Assembly: GCF_018309085.1 (NCBI RefSeq)
Contig: NZ_CP070502.1
Span: forward strand, 372,001-436,000
Length of the DNA: 64,000 bases
Direction: 5' to 3'
Source: Sporosarcina sp. Marseille-Q4063
GTDB taxonomy: Bacteria > Bacillota > Bacilli > Bacillales_A > Planococcaceae
Each line of letters starts with the position of its first letter. Position 1 is the stretch's first letter. Position numbers and translations under genes: made by a program. Under the pieces are notes generated by a model. It was given only the letters and a program-made list of their open reading frames with translations. It was not told where the DNA came from and searched no databases. Below are positions 35,301-43,979 of this stretch, in pieces.

Positions 35301-35959
35301 CCTGTTGCAACCCCTTTCTTAGATGCAGCTTCCATTTTGCGCGTGAAGAAAATTAATGGAAGTGCAAGAATAAAGTAGAAGAGGAGTATGATTATATACA
35401 CAAGTGGCGTCTCTGATAAATGTGTACTTTTGTAGATGTTACCGTAGTATAAAATATCAGTTAAGCCAATTAATGAGACAAGTGATGTCGCTTTCAATAT
35501 TTGTATTAAATAATTTCCATACTCGGGAAGCATCATTCGAATCGCTTGTGGCAAAATAACATGCCTCATTCTTTGGTACTTTGACATATTCAAAGCGATA
35601 GATGCTTCTGTCTGTCCGACAGCTATTGAATTAATGGAACCACGAACAATTTCTGACATATAGGCACCATAATTTAATGAAATCGCTAAGACACCTGCCC
35701 ATATATCACTGCCGAGATGAATGTTGAACAAGCCTGGTAATGCATATGAAAACCAGAACAATTGAACGATCAATGACGTCCCTCGGAAAATTTCTACATA
35801 AAATCCGGTAAACTTATTGACCAATAACTTGCTTGATGTTCTAGAAAGTCCTGCTATAAATGCAATAATTGTCGAGCAAATAATTGATAACACTAAAACA
35901 ATAAGTGTTACCTGTATTCCTCTTAGTAACGTAGTTGAAATATCAATGATTGAACTCAT
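35297..35959 (-). CDS. ehuC: ABC transporter permease (EhuC-like)
   Basis: The 220-aa permease has the coupling loop EASIALNMSKYQRMRHVILPQAI and about five membrane helices. The start at 35959 (MSSIIDIS) has AAAGGGG upstream, whereas the longer frame from 36022 runs through the intercistronic hairpin. It partners with EhuD. Confidence 0.87.
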   Translation of the reverse strand: MSSIIDISTTLLRGIQVTLIVLVLSIICSTIIAFIAGLSRTSSKLLVNKFTGFYVEIFRGTSLIVQLFWFSYALPGLFNIHLGSDIWAGVLAISLNYGAYMSEIVRGSINSIAVGQTEASIALNMSKYQRMRHVILPQAIRMMLPEYGNYLIQILKATSLVSLIGLTDILYYGNIYKSTHLSETPLVYIIILLFYFILALPLIFFTRKMEAASKKGVATG

Positions 35960-35988
35960 AAAAACTTCCCCTTTTTTGGAATAGAGAA

Positions 35989-36018
35989 AAGGGCCATACC
36001 TAAAAAGGCGTGACCCTT
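35989..36018 (-). promoter_or_regulatory. intercistronic hairpin between ehuB and ehuC
   Basis: The 8-bp stem AAGGGTCA/TGGCCCTT with one G-T pair lies 14 bases after the binding-protein stop. Such hairpins often protect the upstream binding-protein mRNA or partly terminate, giving more binding protein than permease. Confidence 0.6.
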
Positions 36019-36032
36019 CCAAACGTACTCAA

Positions 36033-36914
36033 TTAGTAATTCTCTCCACTACAAATACTAGCAGTCGTTAAATCAAGATCAACAAGGTTCATCTCTTCAC
36101 TAAATCCTGAGATTTCTATAAGCGGACCAATTTCGCCGTTCTCTTTTAACTTCGCTAATTCTTCATTATATGCTTCTCTAAATTCTTTATCGTCGATACG
36201 AAAGGCTGCAGCCCCGAAACTAGGATTCCCCTCAATTTCAGGTTGTTGGAAATCGTTAACAAACTCAAGCTTTTCATTATTTGATGATTCCAATGCCATC
36301 TTAATCGTCATTTCAGTACCAGTTGTCGCATGTGCTCTACCAGACTCGACAGCTGAAAATGATGCTGGGATATCTGGAACTCTCATAATTTGGCTGTCAT
36401 CGACACCTTCACGTATTAAAAAGTCAATTTCAGTTGCACCGCTCATCACTGCAATTTTAATATCAGGATTTGCTGCTACATCTTTATAACTATGAAGATC
36501 CATAGGATTGCTAGACTGAACGATTAACCCCTCACCATATTGGATTTCAGGCTCACCAAAAGCAACGTTTTCACATCGGTCTGGCGTGATTGCCATGCCC
36601 GCGGTAATCACATCAAATTTCCCTGCTGTTAAACCTGGGACAAGGTTACCAAACTCGGAAAGCTGTCCTTCTACTTTTTCGATGCCTAGATTATTTAGAA
36701 CTGTTTTTGCAATTTCAACAGCTGCACCTTTTAATTCTCCGTCTTCTTCATAAGCGTATGGTTTTTCGTTTGCAAAACCAACTTTTATTTCCCCTTTTTC
36801 TTGTAGTTCTTCTAAAAGGCTCTTCCCTCCAGATGAATTTTTTTCATCCGATCCGCAAGCTCCGATTAGTAATACTACCGCCATGACCGTAAACAACAAT
36901 GAAATTTTCCTCAC
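36033..36914 (-). CDS. ehuB: ABC transporter substrate-binding lipoprotein (EhuB-like)
   Basis: The 293-aa SBP family 3 lipoprotein has lipobox LIGAC (Cys 20). Its conserved opening IKVGFANEKPYAYEEDG, EFGNLVPGLTAGKFDVI and AGMAITPDRCENVAF match EhuB-type ectoine/hydroxyectoine binding proteins. GTG at 36914 has GGGGG 6 bases upstream. It is the first gene of the operon. A promoter candidate lies about 100 bases upstream. Ligand identity is inferred from family resemblance only; glutamine- or histidine-type substrates are possible. Confidence 0.85.
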   Translation of the reverse strand: MRKISLLFTVMAVVLLIGACGSDEKNSSGGKSLLEELQEKGEIKVGFANEKPYAYEEDGELKGAAVEIAKTVLNNLGIEKVEGQLSEFGNLVPGLTAGKFDVITAGMAITPDRCENVAFGEPEIQYGEGLIVQSSNPMDLHSYKDVAANPDIKIAVMSGATEIDFLIREGVDDSQIMRVPDIPASFSAVESGRAHATTGTEMTIKMALESSNNEKLEFVNDFQQPEIEGNPSFGAAAFRIDDKEFREAYNEELAKLKENGEIGPLIEISGFSEEMNLVDLDLTTASICSGENY

Positions 36915-37005
36915 AATTTTCCCCCTAATCTTATTCAACAGAAATGATTTTGTTGACAGTTAAAACGTAACATACCTAATTTTAAACTTCAAACTGATTT
37001 CCCTA

Positions 37006-37032
37006 AATATACGAGGATTTCAAAATTGTCAA
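37006..37032 (-). promoter_or_regulatory. candidate promoter of the ehu operon
   Basis: On the minus strand TTGACA (37032-37027) is followed after 15 bases by TATATT (37011-37006). The spacing is short, but the -35 is perfect. Confidence 0.5.
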
Positions 37033-37407
37033 TGTTATTCAACCATGCATAGTGATAGGGCTCCTTGGACTTTCAAAAATAAATAAAAAAAGATTAAATT
37101 TGTTTAAAAATAAATGGAAAATACAAATTTAAATTACATTTATAAATAACCGCTTATTTTTTATTTAACACGACTTTCGGCGGAATTACATTAAATATTT
37201 CCGTTATCTTAGTGTTTTATATTATAAAGATGATGTTTTATGACATTCCATAACTTCACTGGAATTTTAATACATCAATGAATATCATTAACATTTCCAG
37301 TTATTATTTACCATTTATAAGTTTAATATATATGTGTACGAATTATGAACAATATTTCGATTTCTGATTTCAAATGAAACTATGTAAACACTATCTCATT
37401 AATTGTA
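37033..37407. other. AT-rich intergenic stretch with no gene
   Basis: This very A/T-rich gap lies between the ehu promoter and the terminator of the cvfC gene. I see no reading frame with a ribosome site, no repeat and no strong hairpin. It could hold upstream activator sites for the ehu operon. Confidence 0.6.
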
Positions 37408-37461
37408 TAAAAAATAAAAAGCGTTAAATAAATGTGAATTTCTTCACATTTATTTAACGCT
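37408..37461 (-). terminator. terminator of the yfmR/cvfC gene set
   Basis: A perfect 19-bp stem (arms 37420-37438 and 37443-37461) with a 4-base loop is followed on the minus strand by TTTTATTTTTT. It lies 41 bases after the cvfC stop. Confidence 0.9.
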
Positions 37462-37502
37462 AAAATCATTATTATGATATATTAATTTATCGACTGAAAT
37501 AA

Positions 37503-38627
37503 TTAGTCCATTCGTGCTTCAGTCATTTGTCGCCATACAGAGCCTTGTGCTTCTTCTCCCTCAGCAATTCGCGCTATCGCCATTCGAATTTGAAGTTTCA
37601 CTTCGAATTCAGGGTCGTTCTCCGCTTCTTTTAATGCCGGTAGTGCTTTTTCAGTTCCCGTTTCATAGAGGAACATAGCCGCGCGCCAGCGGACAAGCTT
37701 ATTGCGGTCTGTAAGAAGACGAATTGCAGCATCTTCAAACCCTTCAAAACCGAGATCGCTCATGCAGTCCCCTGCAGTACGTCTTACCGCCCAGCTTTTA
37801 TCTCTTAACGCTTTCTCGACATATGGAATGACAGCTGTATCTTCTATCATTCCAAGATAAACTGTGGCAAGTCTGCGAATCGACATTTTTTCATCATCAA
37901 GTGCAAAGTTAAGAAGCGTCGCATCCGACATATCCGGATCTGGCATTTGATCAAGCAACTGGAAACGTTTTTCCCATTCATCGACAGCAAATTCCTCAAG
38001 CGTAACTTTTCTTCCGCGTTGAACGGCGTCCCCTTGCCCTTCTAATGATTGACGGATAATTTCTTGTAAACGTTCGTCTGGATAAGCCGCCTCAACTTCT
38101 TGCAAAACAATTTCGCCAATCTCTGACTTTTCACCATAACGAATCCCGTAATCTGCCCATTTCCTGAGTAAAATATAATTCTCTACTTCGGCACCGTGCA
38201 CTTCATCCATCGCCTTAAGGAATCGTTCACTCAGGCCGAAACGCTCTTCTGATTCGCTATCGAACACCTTCACTTGTAGCGGTATGTCTTTATACGTTTG
38301 GACATGGACGTAGACTTCGCCGTAGCTGTCGTCTGCCTCTTCTTCGACTGGAGTCTCATTATCGTTCGTTTCCTCATTGATGACTTTCTGAATATCAGCA
38401 AGAATTGTTTCCCATGCCACGTTTCCCGCACGTTCTACCGCCATAAAGTTCATCACGTGATAAATACCGCGAACTCCATTAATGGCTAACAACGCCGACA
38501 TTGGATGGGATGCTGTTTCTGCATCGCTTTTTTTATAGTTAAAACTAGTGCCTGCAGGTAATTCCGTATTAAGTACTATTTTCATTGAATTAGGACTTGG
38601 TGTTGGTTCAACTGTAACAATTTTCAA
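37503..38627 (-). CDS. cvfC: CvfC/YpgR family protein: NifU-N-like domain plus HEAT-like repeats
   Basis: The 374-aa protein joins an N-terminal Nfu_N (scaffold-protein N-terminal) domain (residues 1-85; TPSPNSMKIVLNTELP, GVRGIYHVMNFMAVER) to a helical C-terminal half. That half has HEAT/PBS-type repeats (RRLATVYLGMIEDTA, VRRTAGDCMSDLGFEGF, VRWRAAMFLYETGTEKA). In S. aureus the homolog is called conserved virulence factor C, and B. subtilis has YpgR. The biochemical role is unknown. It is preceded by a gene for a free copy of the first domain, 13 bases away. Confidence 0.88.
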   Translation of the reverse strand: MKIVTVEPTPSPNSMKIVLNTELPAGTSFNYKKSDAETASHPMSALLAINGVRGIYHVMNFMAVERAGNVAWETILADIQKVINEETNDNETPVEEEADDSYGEVYVHVQTYKDIPLQVKVFDSESEERFGLSERFLKAMDEVHGAEVENYILLRKWADYGIRYGEKSEIGEIVLQEVEAAYPDERLQEIIRQSLEGQGDAVQRGRKVTLEEFAVDEWEKRFQLLDQMPDPDMSDATLLNFALDDEKMSIRRLATVYLGMIEDTAVIPYVEKALRDKSWAVRRTAGDCMSDLGFEGFEDAAIRLLTDRNKLVRWRAAMFLYETGTEKALPALKEAENDPEFEVKLQIRMAIARIAEGEEAQGSVWRQMTEARMD

Positions 38628-38640
38628 TTCATTCGCCCCC

Positions 38641-38901
38641 TTATTTCTTCGGAATGATAGCTTCTACATCGGCAAGAATTGTTTCCCATTCGATACTAGG
38701 GTCTTTCTCGATGGCCATGAAATTCATTACATGGTAAATGCCGTTAATTCCGTCTACTTTTAAAAGTGAAGCTGCTGGTTCGGATGCTGTCTCCGCATCG
38801 CTTTTTCTGTAATTATGACTCGTCCCGTCAGGTAATTGAGTGTCAAAAACCACTCTCATTGAATTTGGATTCGGCGTTGCTTCGATTGATATTATTTTCA
38901 T
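38641..38901 (-). CDS. stand-alone NifU N-terminal-like domain protein
   Basis: The 86-aa protein consists solely of an Nfu_N domain (IEATPNPNSMRVVFDTQLP, GINGIYHVMNFMAIEKD). It closely matches the first 85 residues of the adjacent CvfC-like protein, so the pair arose by duplication. Without the C-terminal CxxC domain of Nfu it cannot itself carry an Fe-S cluster. Start ATG follows AGGGGG. It lies 23 bases after the yfmR gene, probably on one transcript. Confidence 0.87.
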   Translation of the reverse strand: MKIISIEATPNPNSMRVVFDTQLPDGTSHNYRKSDAETASEPAASLLKVDGINGIYHVMNFMAIEKDPSIEWETILADVEAIIPKK

Positions 38902-38924
38902 TAAAATTGCCCCCTATATAAATG

Positions 38925-40805
38925 TTATGCTTCCTGAAACTCTTGTAAATAAGACCATCGTTCGAATAACTTTTCGTATTTTGCATTTAATTCCTCGAGT
39001 GAAGTGGTCAGTTCTCTTAGTTTATCGTAATCAGAGCCCGCAGACTCCATTTTTGCCTCTGTCTCTTCAATCGTTGTTTCGATTTTCTCAATATCCTCTT
39101 CAATTGTTTCCCATTCTTTTGTTTCAGCATAAGACATTCTTTTCTTTTTCTCGCGTTGTTCCACTTTCGGTGTTTCAATTACCGGTTTTTCTATTACTTC
39201 TTCCGCGGCAACATACGATTCAAGATAATCGGAATAAATTCCTAGCCACGTATCCACTTTACCAGTACCGTCCAACACCCATAGTTTTTTTGATGTTCGA
39301 TCTAGGAAAAAGCGATCATGGGAAATCGTTATGACGACGCCTGGAAATGTTTCGATGAATTCTTCTAATATCGCTAATGTTTCAAGATCTAAATCATTCG
39401 TCGGCTCGTCTAAAAGTAGAACGTTCGGCTGTTCCATTAAAAGCTTTAACAAATGGAGTCTTTTTCGTTCTCCACCCGATAATTTCCCGATGAGCGTACC
39501 ATGGGCTCGTGTCGGGAATAAAAACCTTTCAAGCATTTGTGAAGCCGATATTCGATTGCCATCAGCATCTTCAATATCATTTGATGTTTCTCGGATGTAT
39601 TCAATAATTCTTTTATTGTCATCCATCGTCGGAATATGTTGATGGAAATGTGCGATTTTCACTGTTGATCCTTTTTCAATTATACCATCGTCTGGGGTAA
39701 TCTCTTCTGAAAACAAATTCAGCAAAGTCGTTTTTCCGACTCCGTTTGGTCCAACGACTGCAATGCGGTCACCAGATTGAAGTAGACACGAAAATTCTTC
39801 TATTATTTTTTTATTTCCAAATGATTTAGAAACATTTATTGTTTCAATCACTTTTCTTCCCAGTCGAGTCGTTTTTAATCCGACATCCATTTCGTCATTC
39901 GTATTGTCTTTCTTTACTTGTTCCGCAAGTTCTTCAAAACGACCGATACGCGCTTTTTGTTTCGTTGATCTAGCTCTTGCGCCTCGTTTTATCCACTTTA
40001 GTTCTGAACGATATCGATTTTGAAGCTTATCATCCGTTGCAGCTTGCATTTCATCGCGTAATGCCTTCGACTCAATATAGTCACCGTAATTCCCTGTATG
40101 CGAATAAAGTTGGGCATTGGAAAGCTCGTATATATGCGTTGATACCGCGTCTAGAAAATAGCGATCATGTGTAACGAAAATAACTGCACCTTGTTCATTT
40201 ATTAAATATTCCTGCAGCCATGTAATCGAGTTTACATCTAAATGGTTTGTCGGCTCATCCAGCAATAATAAATCAGCTGGTTCAATCAGTACTTTCGCAA
40301 GAGCAACCCGCTTTTGTTGGCCACCTGAAAGTTCTCCCATCTTTTTCTCAAACGTCTCGATGCCTAGTCTAGTTAAAATCGTTCTCGCCTTCGAATTTAT
40401 ATCCCAGCCTGACATGCCATCCATTTCGTTTTGAATTTCCGCAAAACGTTCCTGGTTTTTTACGGACTCTGGATTTGAAGTTAAAGCTTTTAATGCATGT
40501 TCATATTCCAAGTTCATGCGTATAATCGGCGCATCACTCATAAATACCGCTTCCATCACCGACAAATCTGGATCGACTTCAGGCTCTTGCGGCAAATAGG
40601 CAATTCGATAGTTATTCGGATGGTCCATAGAAACTGAATCGGCATCCCCGACTCCTGCAATGATTGACAGAAGCGTTGACTTTCCTGTTCCGTTAATGCC
40701 AATAAGCCCCACTTTTTCTCCGCTTGAAATTGTGAACGCTATATTATCAAATAACGTTTTTGCTCCTACTGTATTCGTTAATTTTTCAACGATTAATTGG
40801 CTCAT
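38925..40805 (-). CDS. yfmR: ABC-F family ATPase, Uup/YfmR type
   Basis: The 626-aa protein has two complete ABC domains (Walker A GINGTGKST and GPNGVGKTT; signatures LSGGQQKR and LSGGERKR; both LLLDEPTN). A C-terminal coiled coil (about residues 560-620) is diagnostic of Uup/YfmR. These bind the ribosome and relieve stalls; B. subtilis YfmR overlaps in function with EF-P at proline stretches. The window also encodes a Pro-rich repeat protein, though no link is shown. It heads the set yfmR-NfuN-cvfC. Confidence 0.94.
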   Translation of the reverse strand: MSQLIVEKLTNTVGAKTLFDNIAFTISSGEKVGLIGINGTGKSTLLSIIAGVGDADSVSMDHPNNYRIAYLPQEPEVDPDLSVMEAVFMSDAPIIRMNLEYEHALKALTSNPESVKNQERFAEIQNEMDGMSGWDINSKARTILTRLGIETFEKKMGELSGGQQKRVALAKVLIEPADLLLLDEPTNHLDVNSITWLQEYLINEQGAVIFVTHDRYFLDAVSTHIYELSNAQLYSHTGNYGDYIESKALRDEMQAATDDKLQNRYRSELKWIKRGARARSTKQKARIGRFEELAEQVKKDNTNDEMDVGLKTTRLGRKVIETINVSKSFGNKKIIEEFSCLLQSGDRIAVVGPNGVGKTTLLNLFSEEITPDDGIIEKGSTVKIAHFHQHIPTMDDNKRIIEYIRETSNDIEDADGNRISASQMLERFLFPTRAHGTLIGKLSGGERKRLHLLKLLMEQPNVLLLDEPTNDLDLETLAILEEFIETFPGVVITISHDRFFLDRTSKKLWVLDGTGKVDTWLGIYSDYLESYVAAEEVIEKPVIETPKVEQREKKKRMSYAETKEWETIEEDIEKIETTIEETEAKMESAGSDYDKLRELTTSLEELNAKYEKLFERWSYLQEFQEA

Positions 40806-40970
40806 TCATTCACTTCCGTTTCTAAAGCTGTACATACCTCTATCATAGCTGATTTTGAGTCATATTTGAAACACTTCGGATTAATAATGTTGATCGTCTC
40901 GTCTTTTAACACCATTTTTCACTTTAAATGCAACTTAATAATGAAAATGTGTAACTTACTACAAATGATA

Positions 40971-40999
40971 TTGTTTGAAATTCCAACGAGTGGTACGAT
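40971..40999 (+). promoter_or_regulatory. candidate promoter of the LytTR cassette
   Basis: TTGTTT and TACGAT are separated by 17 bases, and TGG precedes the -10, giving an extended -10. It lies about 40 bases before the presumed ribosome site. Confidence 0.45.
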
Positions 41000-41121
41000 T
41001 CAGATAAATTGAGTCAGTAAAAATGATTATTATTTCAATAAGGATGTGATGAAACATCGATATCAAAATTGACGAATGCGAGGACTATGAGAAAATAGAA
41101 GTTTTAATTAAATGCCCCAAA

Positions 41122-41493
41122 ATGGACGAAATGGTTTTACGTTTGATCGAACTAATTAAGCAAAATACAATTATTCTAACCGGTCGAAAAAATGGCCACA
41201 CCTATTCCCTTGTAGCCAAAGAATTGTATTATATCGAATCAGTAGAGAATAAATCTTTTCTATATAAACAAAAAGAAGTGTATGAAAGTGATTTAAAACT
41301 ATACGAGTTCGAGCAATTAGTGGAAGGAACTAATTTTATTCGCATTAGCAAGAACTTAATTGTAAATACATCGCATATCGATAGTGTTCGTGCTTTATTC
41401 AATGGAAGGTTTGAAGCAACATTGACGAACGGCGAAAAAGTGATTATCAATCGCCATTATGTCAAGGCATTCAAAACGAAATTTCTCAAATAA
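41122..41493 (+). CDS. LytTR-domain DNA-binding regulator, 5' end uncertain
   Basis: The protein has a LytTR DNA-binding domain (TGRKNGHTYSLVAKELYYIE to INRHYVKAFK) and no receiver domain. It is the type that pairs with a membrane DUF3021 protein. The ATG at 41122 has no ribosome site. The frame is open back to 41053 and reads IDIKIDECEDYEK, as expected of the family N-terminus. However, the well-placed AAGGATGTG-ATG at 41049 is out of frame by one base, at the run AAA (41052-41054). Either the gene carries a 1-base insertion, uses a non-standard start, or the sequence has an error. It is first in a four-gene cassette. Confidence 0.75.
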   Translation: MDEMVLRLIELIKQNTIILTGRKNGHTYSLVAKELYYIESVENKSFLYKQKEVYESDLKLYEFEQLVEGTNFIRISKNLIVNTSHIDSVRALFNGRFEATLTNGEKVIINRHYVKAFKTKFLK

Positions 41494-41505
41494 GGAGGGA
41501 AAAAC

Positions 41506-41925
41506 ATGAAAGATTTTATGCGTTATATCGCAGCGAGTTGTATTTCATTCACATTTAGCACTATTTTTTATCTTTTCTTTAGTTTCCGAAGTATTTTTCC
41601 TCCTTTTACTGAACAAATGGTTGCCAAAATGTTGGTTATTTCAATCGCGATTATAGTGTTGATTTATATGGTGCATTTATTGCCAATCGAAAATCCATTT
41701 TTCTTGCGACTGTTGGAGCTTTCTTCAGTTCTTTTTGTCTTGGTGTTTGCCGGCAGATTTTTTACGATATATCCCTTCACTCCCTACTACACTTTCTTCG
41801 TCGTTGTCATTGGCATATTGACGTATGCTGTTGTAATTATTGTGATTTTCTTAGGAGAACAAGTGAGTGCCAGGCGAATTAATTCCGTCATACAAAAACG
41901 TAAAATGGAGGGGTTTAATGAATAA
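41506..41925 (+). CDS. DUF3021 family membrane protein
   Basis: The 139-aa protein has four predicted membrane helices. DUF3021 proteins almost always neighbour LytTR regulators of the receiver-less kind and are thought to hold the regulator inactive at the membrane. AAGGAGGG precedes ATG. It lies 12 bases after the regulator gene and overlaps the ABC ATPase start by 8 bases. This supports a regulator/inhibitor pair that controls the following exporter. Confidence 0.85.
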   Translation: MKDFMRYIAASCISFTFSTIFYLFFSFRSIFPPFTEQMVAKMLVISIAIIVLIYMVHLLPIENPFFLRLLELSSVLFVLVFAGRFFTIYPFTPYYTFFVVVIGILTYAVVIIVIFLGEQVSARRINSVIQKRKMEGFNE

Positions 41926-42829
41926 AATAATCGAAGTGAACGGCTTGTCTAAATCCTTCGGAAAAGTGAAGGCAGTGAAAGATATCAGCTTCTATGTTGA
42001 AGAAGGTGCCCTATTCTCATTTCTTGGAACAAACGGGGCCGGAAAGTCAACGACCATTTCGATATTATTGACGTTATTGAAACAAGATAAAGGTGAAGTG
42101 AAAGTTAAGGGATTCACAGTCGGGAAACAAGACGATAAGATTCGACAGGAAATCGGAGTCGTTTTCCAAGATAGTCTTTTAGATCCCTTATTAACAGTCA
42201 AAGAAAATTTAGAAATTCGCTGTTCATTTTACGGATTGTCGAAAATAGACAAAAGTAATGCGATTGGACGGGTAACGGCTTTGACTGGTTTACAATCATT
42301 TTTAAACAGGCCATATGGAAAGCTGTCAGGCGGTGAAAGAAGAAGAACGGATATCGCCCGGGCACTCATTCATAACCCATCAATCCTAATAATGGATGAA
42401 CCGACAACTGGACTTGACGCACAGAGTCGTAAGCGTATTTGGCATACAATTTTACAGCTTCAAAATGAAACAAAAATGACAGTTTTTCTAACGACGCATT
42501 ATATTGAGGAGGCTGCAAATTCTGATTATGTGGTTGTCATGAAAAAGGGCGAAATCATTGCGCGAGGAACTCCCGAGCAATTAAAAAATGAGTACGCTTC
42601 CGATAATTTACTACTGACGCCGAGTAACGATGCTGATATGAGAAGAATTTTGGCGGCGAAAGGAATCGAATATACAGAAGAGAGATCGATCTTCCATCTT
42701 CCTCTTCAAGAGACAAAGTCAGCAATTCCATTTTTAGCAGAACATGCAGATTTAATCACTTCTTTTGAAGTTAAAAAATCAAATTTGGATGATGTATTTA
42801 TTGCCATTAATGGAAAGGACGTGGAATAA
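41918..42829 (+). CDS. ABC exporter ATPase (CcmA/DrrA-like)
   Basis: The 303-aa ATPase has Walker A GTNGAGKST, Q-loop VFQDSLLDPLLT, signature LSGGERRRTDIARAL, Walker B ILIMDEPTTGLD and switch LTTHYIEEA. A C-terminal extension as in DrrA-type drug or lantibiotic exporters follows. The ATG at 41918 has GGAGGG upstream; the longer frame overlaps DUF3021 without a ribosome site. It pairs with the permease one base downstream. Confidence 0.9.
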   Translation: MNKIIEVNGLSKSFGKVKAVKDISFYVEEGALFSFLGTNGAGKSTTISILLTLLKQDKGEVKVKGFTVGKQDDKIRQEIGVVFQDSLLDPLLTVKENLEIRCSFYGLSKIDKSNAIGRVTALTGLQSFLNRPYGKLSGGERRRTDIARALIHNPSILIMDEPTTGLDAQSRKRIWHTILQLQNETKMTVFLTTHYIEEAANSDYVVVMKKGEIIARGTPEQLKNEYASDNLLLTPSNDADMRRILAAKGIEYTEERSIFHLPLQETKSAIPFLAEHADLITSFEVKKSNLDDVFIAINGKDVE

Positions 42830-42830
42830 T

Positions 42831-43685
42831 ATGATAGCCTTCACTAAACGAAATATTTTATTATATTTTCGTGATAGAACAGCTGTTTTCTTTTCCCTTC
42901 TCGCAGTATTTATTCTTATCGCTTTATATGTTTTATTTTTAGGCGATTTGACGTCGAAAGGACTGCCCGACTTCCCAGCAAAAAAGCAACTCTTAACCTC
43001 TTGGTTCATTGCAGGGATTTTAGCTGTCTCTTCAATGACAACCACATTGGGTTCTTTTGGAATTTTGGTTGAAGATCGAGCAAATAACCGTGTATTGGAT
43101 TTTCATTCTTCCCCTATTTCACGGGCTAAGTTGGTTGGAGGCTATATTTCAAGTGCATTATTTATTGGGTTTTTCATGTGCGCGTTTACATTCATAGTAG
43201 CTGAAATTTTTCTGTTTTTATCTGGAGAACCTCTACTTACATTCGATAAAGGCATCATGTTAGTTGGTGTAATCCTATTATCAGTAGTTTCAAGTGGCTC
43301 AATGGTTCTTCTAGTCGTCTCTTTCTTCAAAACATCAAATGCATTTGCTGCCGCAAGTACCATCATAGGAACGCTTCTCGGGTTTTTAGCTGGCATATAT
43401 ATTCCGATTGGCACGTTGCCGGACTATCTTCAAACCATCGTGAAATTTTTTCCGGTCTCCCATTCTGCCGCCTTGTTTCGACAAATCTTGATGGATACTT
43501 CGCTTATTGATGCTTTTTCAAATGCATCACCAACCCTCAAAGAAACCTTCCTTTTCGATATGGGTGTAAATTATAAAATTAACGGAGAAAAGGCCACTAA
43601 ACTATTTAGTGTTTTTTATCTGATCGGTACAACAATTCTATTTTTCATTCTTTCAATTCTTGTTATGAACCGAAAACAAAAATAG
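42831..43685 (+). CDS. ABC-2 type exporter permease
   Basis: The 284-aa membrane protein has six predicted helices and the ABC-2 fold (PISRAKLVGGYISSALFIG; GFLAGIYIPIGTLPDYLQ). The substrate is unknown; related cassettes export peptides or drugs. ATG at 42831 has AAGGA about 12 bases upstream and follows the ATPase stop. A terminator ends the operon. Confidence 0.88.
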   Translation: MIAFTKRNILLYFRDRTAVFFSLLAVFILIALYVLFLGDLTSKGLPDFPAKKQLLTSWFIAGILAVSSMTTTLGSFGILVEDRANNRVLDFHSSPISRAKLVGGYISSALFIGFFMCAFTFIVAEIFLFLSGEPLLTFDKGIMLVGVILLSVVSSGSMVLLVVSFFKTSNAFAAASTIIGTLLGFLAGIYIPIGTLPDYLQTIVKFFPVSHSAALFRQILMDTSLIDAFSNASPTLKETFLFDMGVNYKINGEKATKLFSVFYLIGTTILFFILSILVMNRKQK

Positions 43686-43690
43686 TAACG

Positions 43691-43725
43691 GCAAGCACCT
43701 GATGATCCAGGTACTTGCTTTTTTT
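43691..43725 (+). terminator. terminator of the LytTR/ABC cassette
   Basis: Stem GCAAG-ACCTG/CAGGT-CTTGC with one mismatch, followed by seven T. Confidence 0.85.
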
Positions 43726-43920
43726 ATGCATATTCGCCTAAGTATGCCTGTGATGCATTAGGGTAAACTTTAATAAACGAAACGAGAGCAACATTGGGAC
43801 AATTTCGCCAATTATAATTATTTTATAATAGCATTATTTTTTATATTGAAAAAGTTATTATTATCTCAAAACCTGAAAAAGTCAGTATTATAAGACATTA
43901 ATTAATGGTAAAATTTAATT

Positions 43921-43950
43921 TTGACATTCGAAAACGATTACATGTATTAT
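43921..43950 (+). promoter_or_regulatory. promoter of the peptide transporter gene
   Basis: Perfect -35 TTGACA (43921-43926) and -10 TATTAT (43945-43950) with an 18-base spacer, about 30 bases before the start codon. Confidence 0.7.
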
Positions 43951-43979
43951 TAATAAATAATAATATGAGGAGGTTTATC

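Noticed and set aside
38840..39334. 164-residue plus-strand reading frame
   Set aside because: It is antisense to yfmR and the NfuN-like gene, with low-complexity Phe/Leu/Pro composition typical of a shadow.
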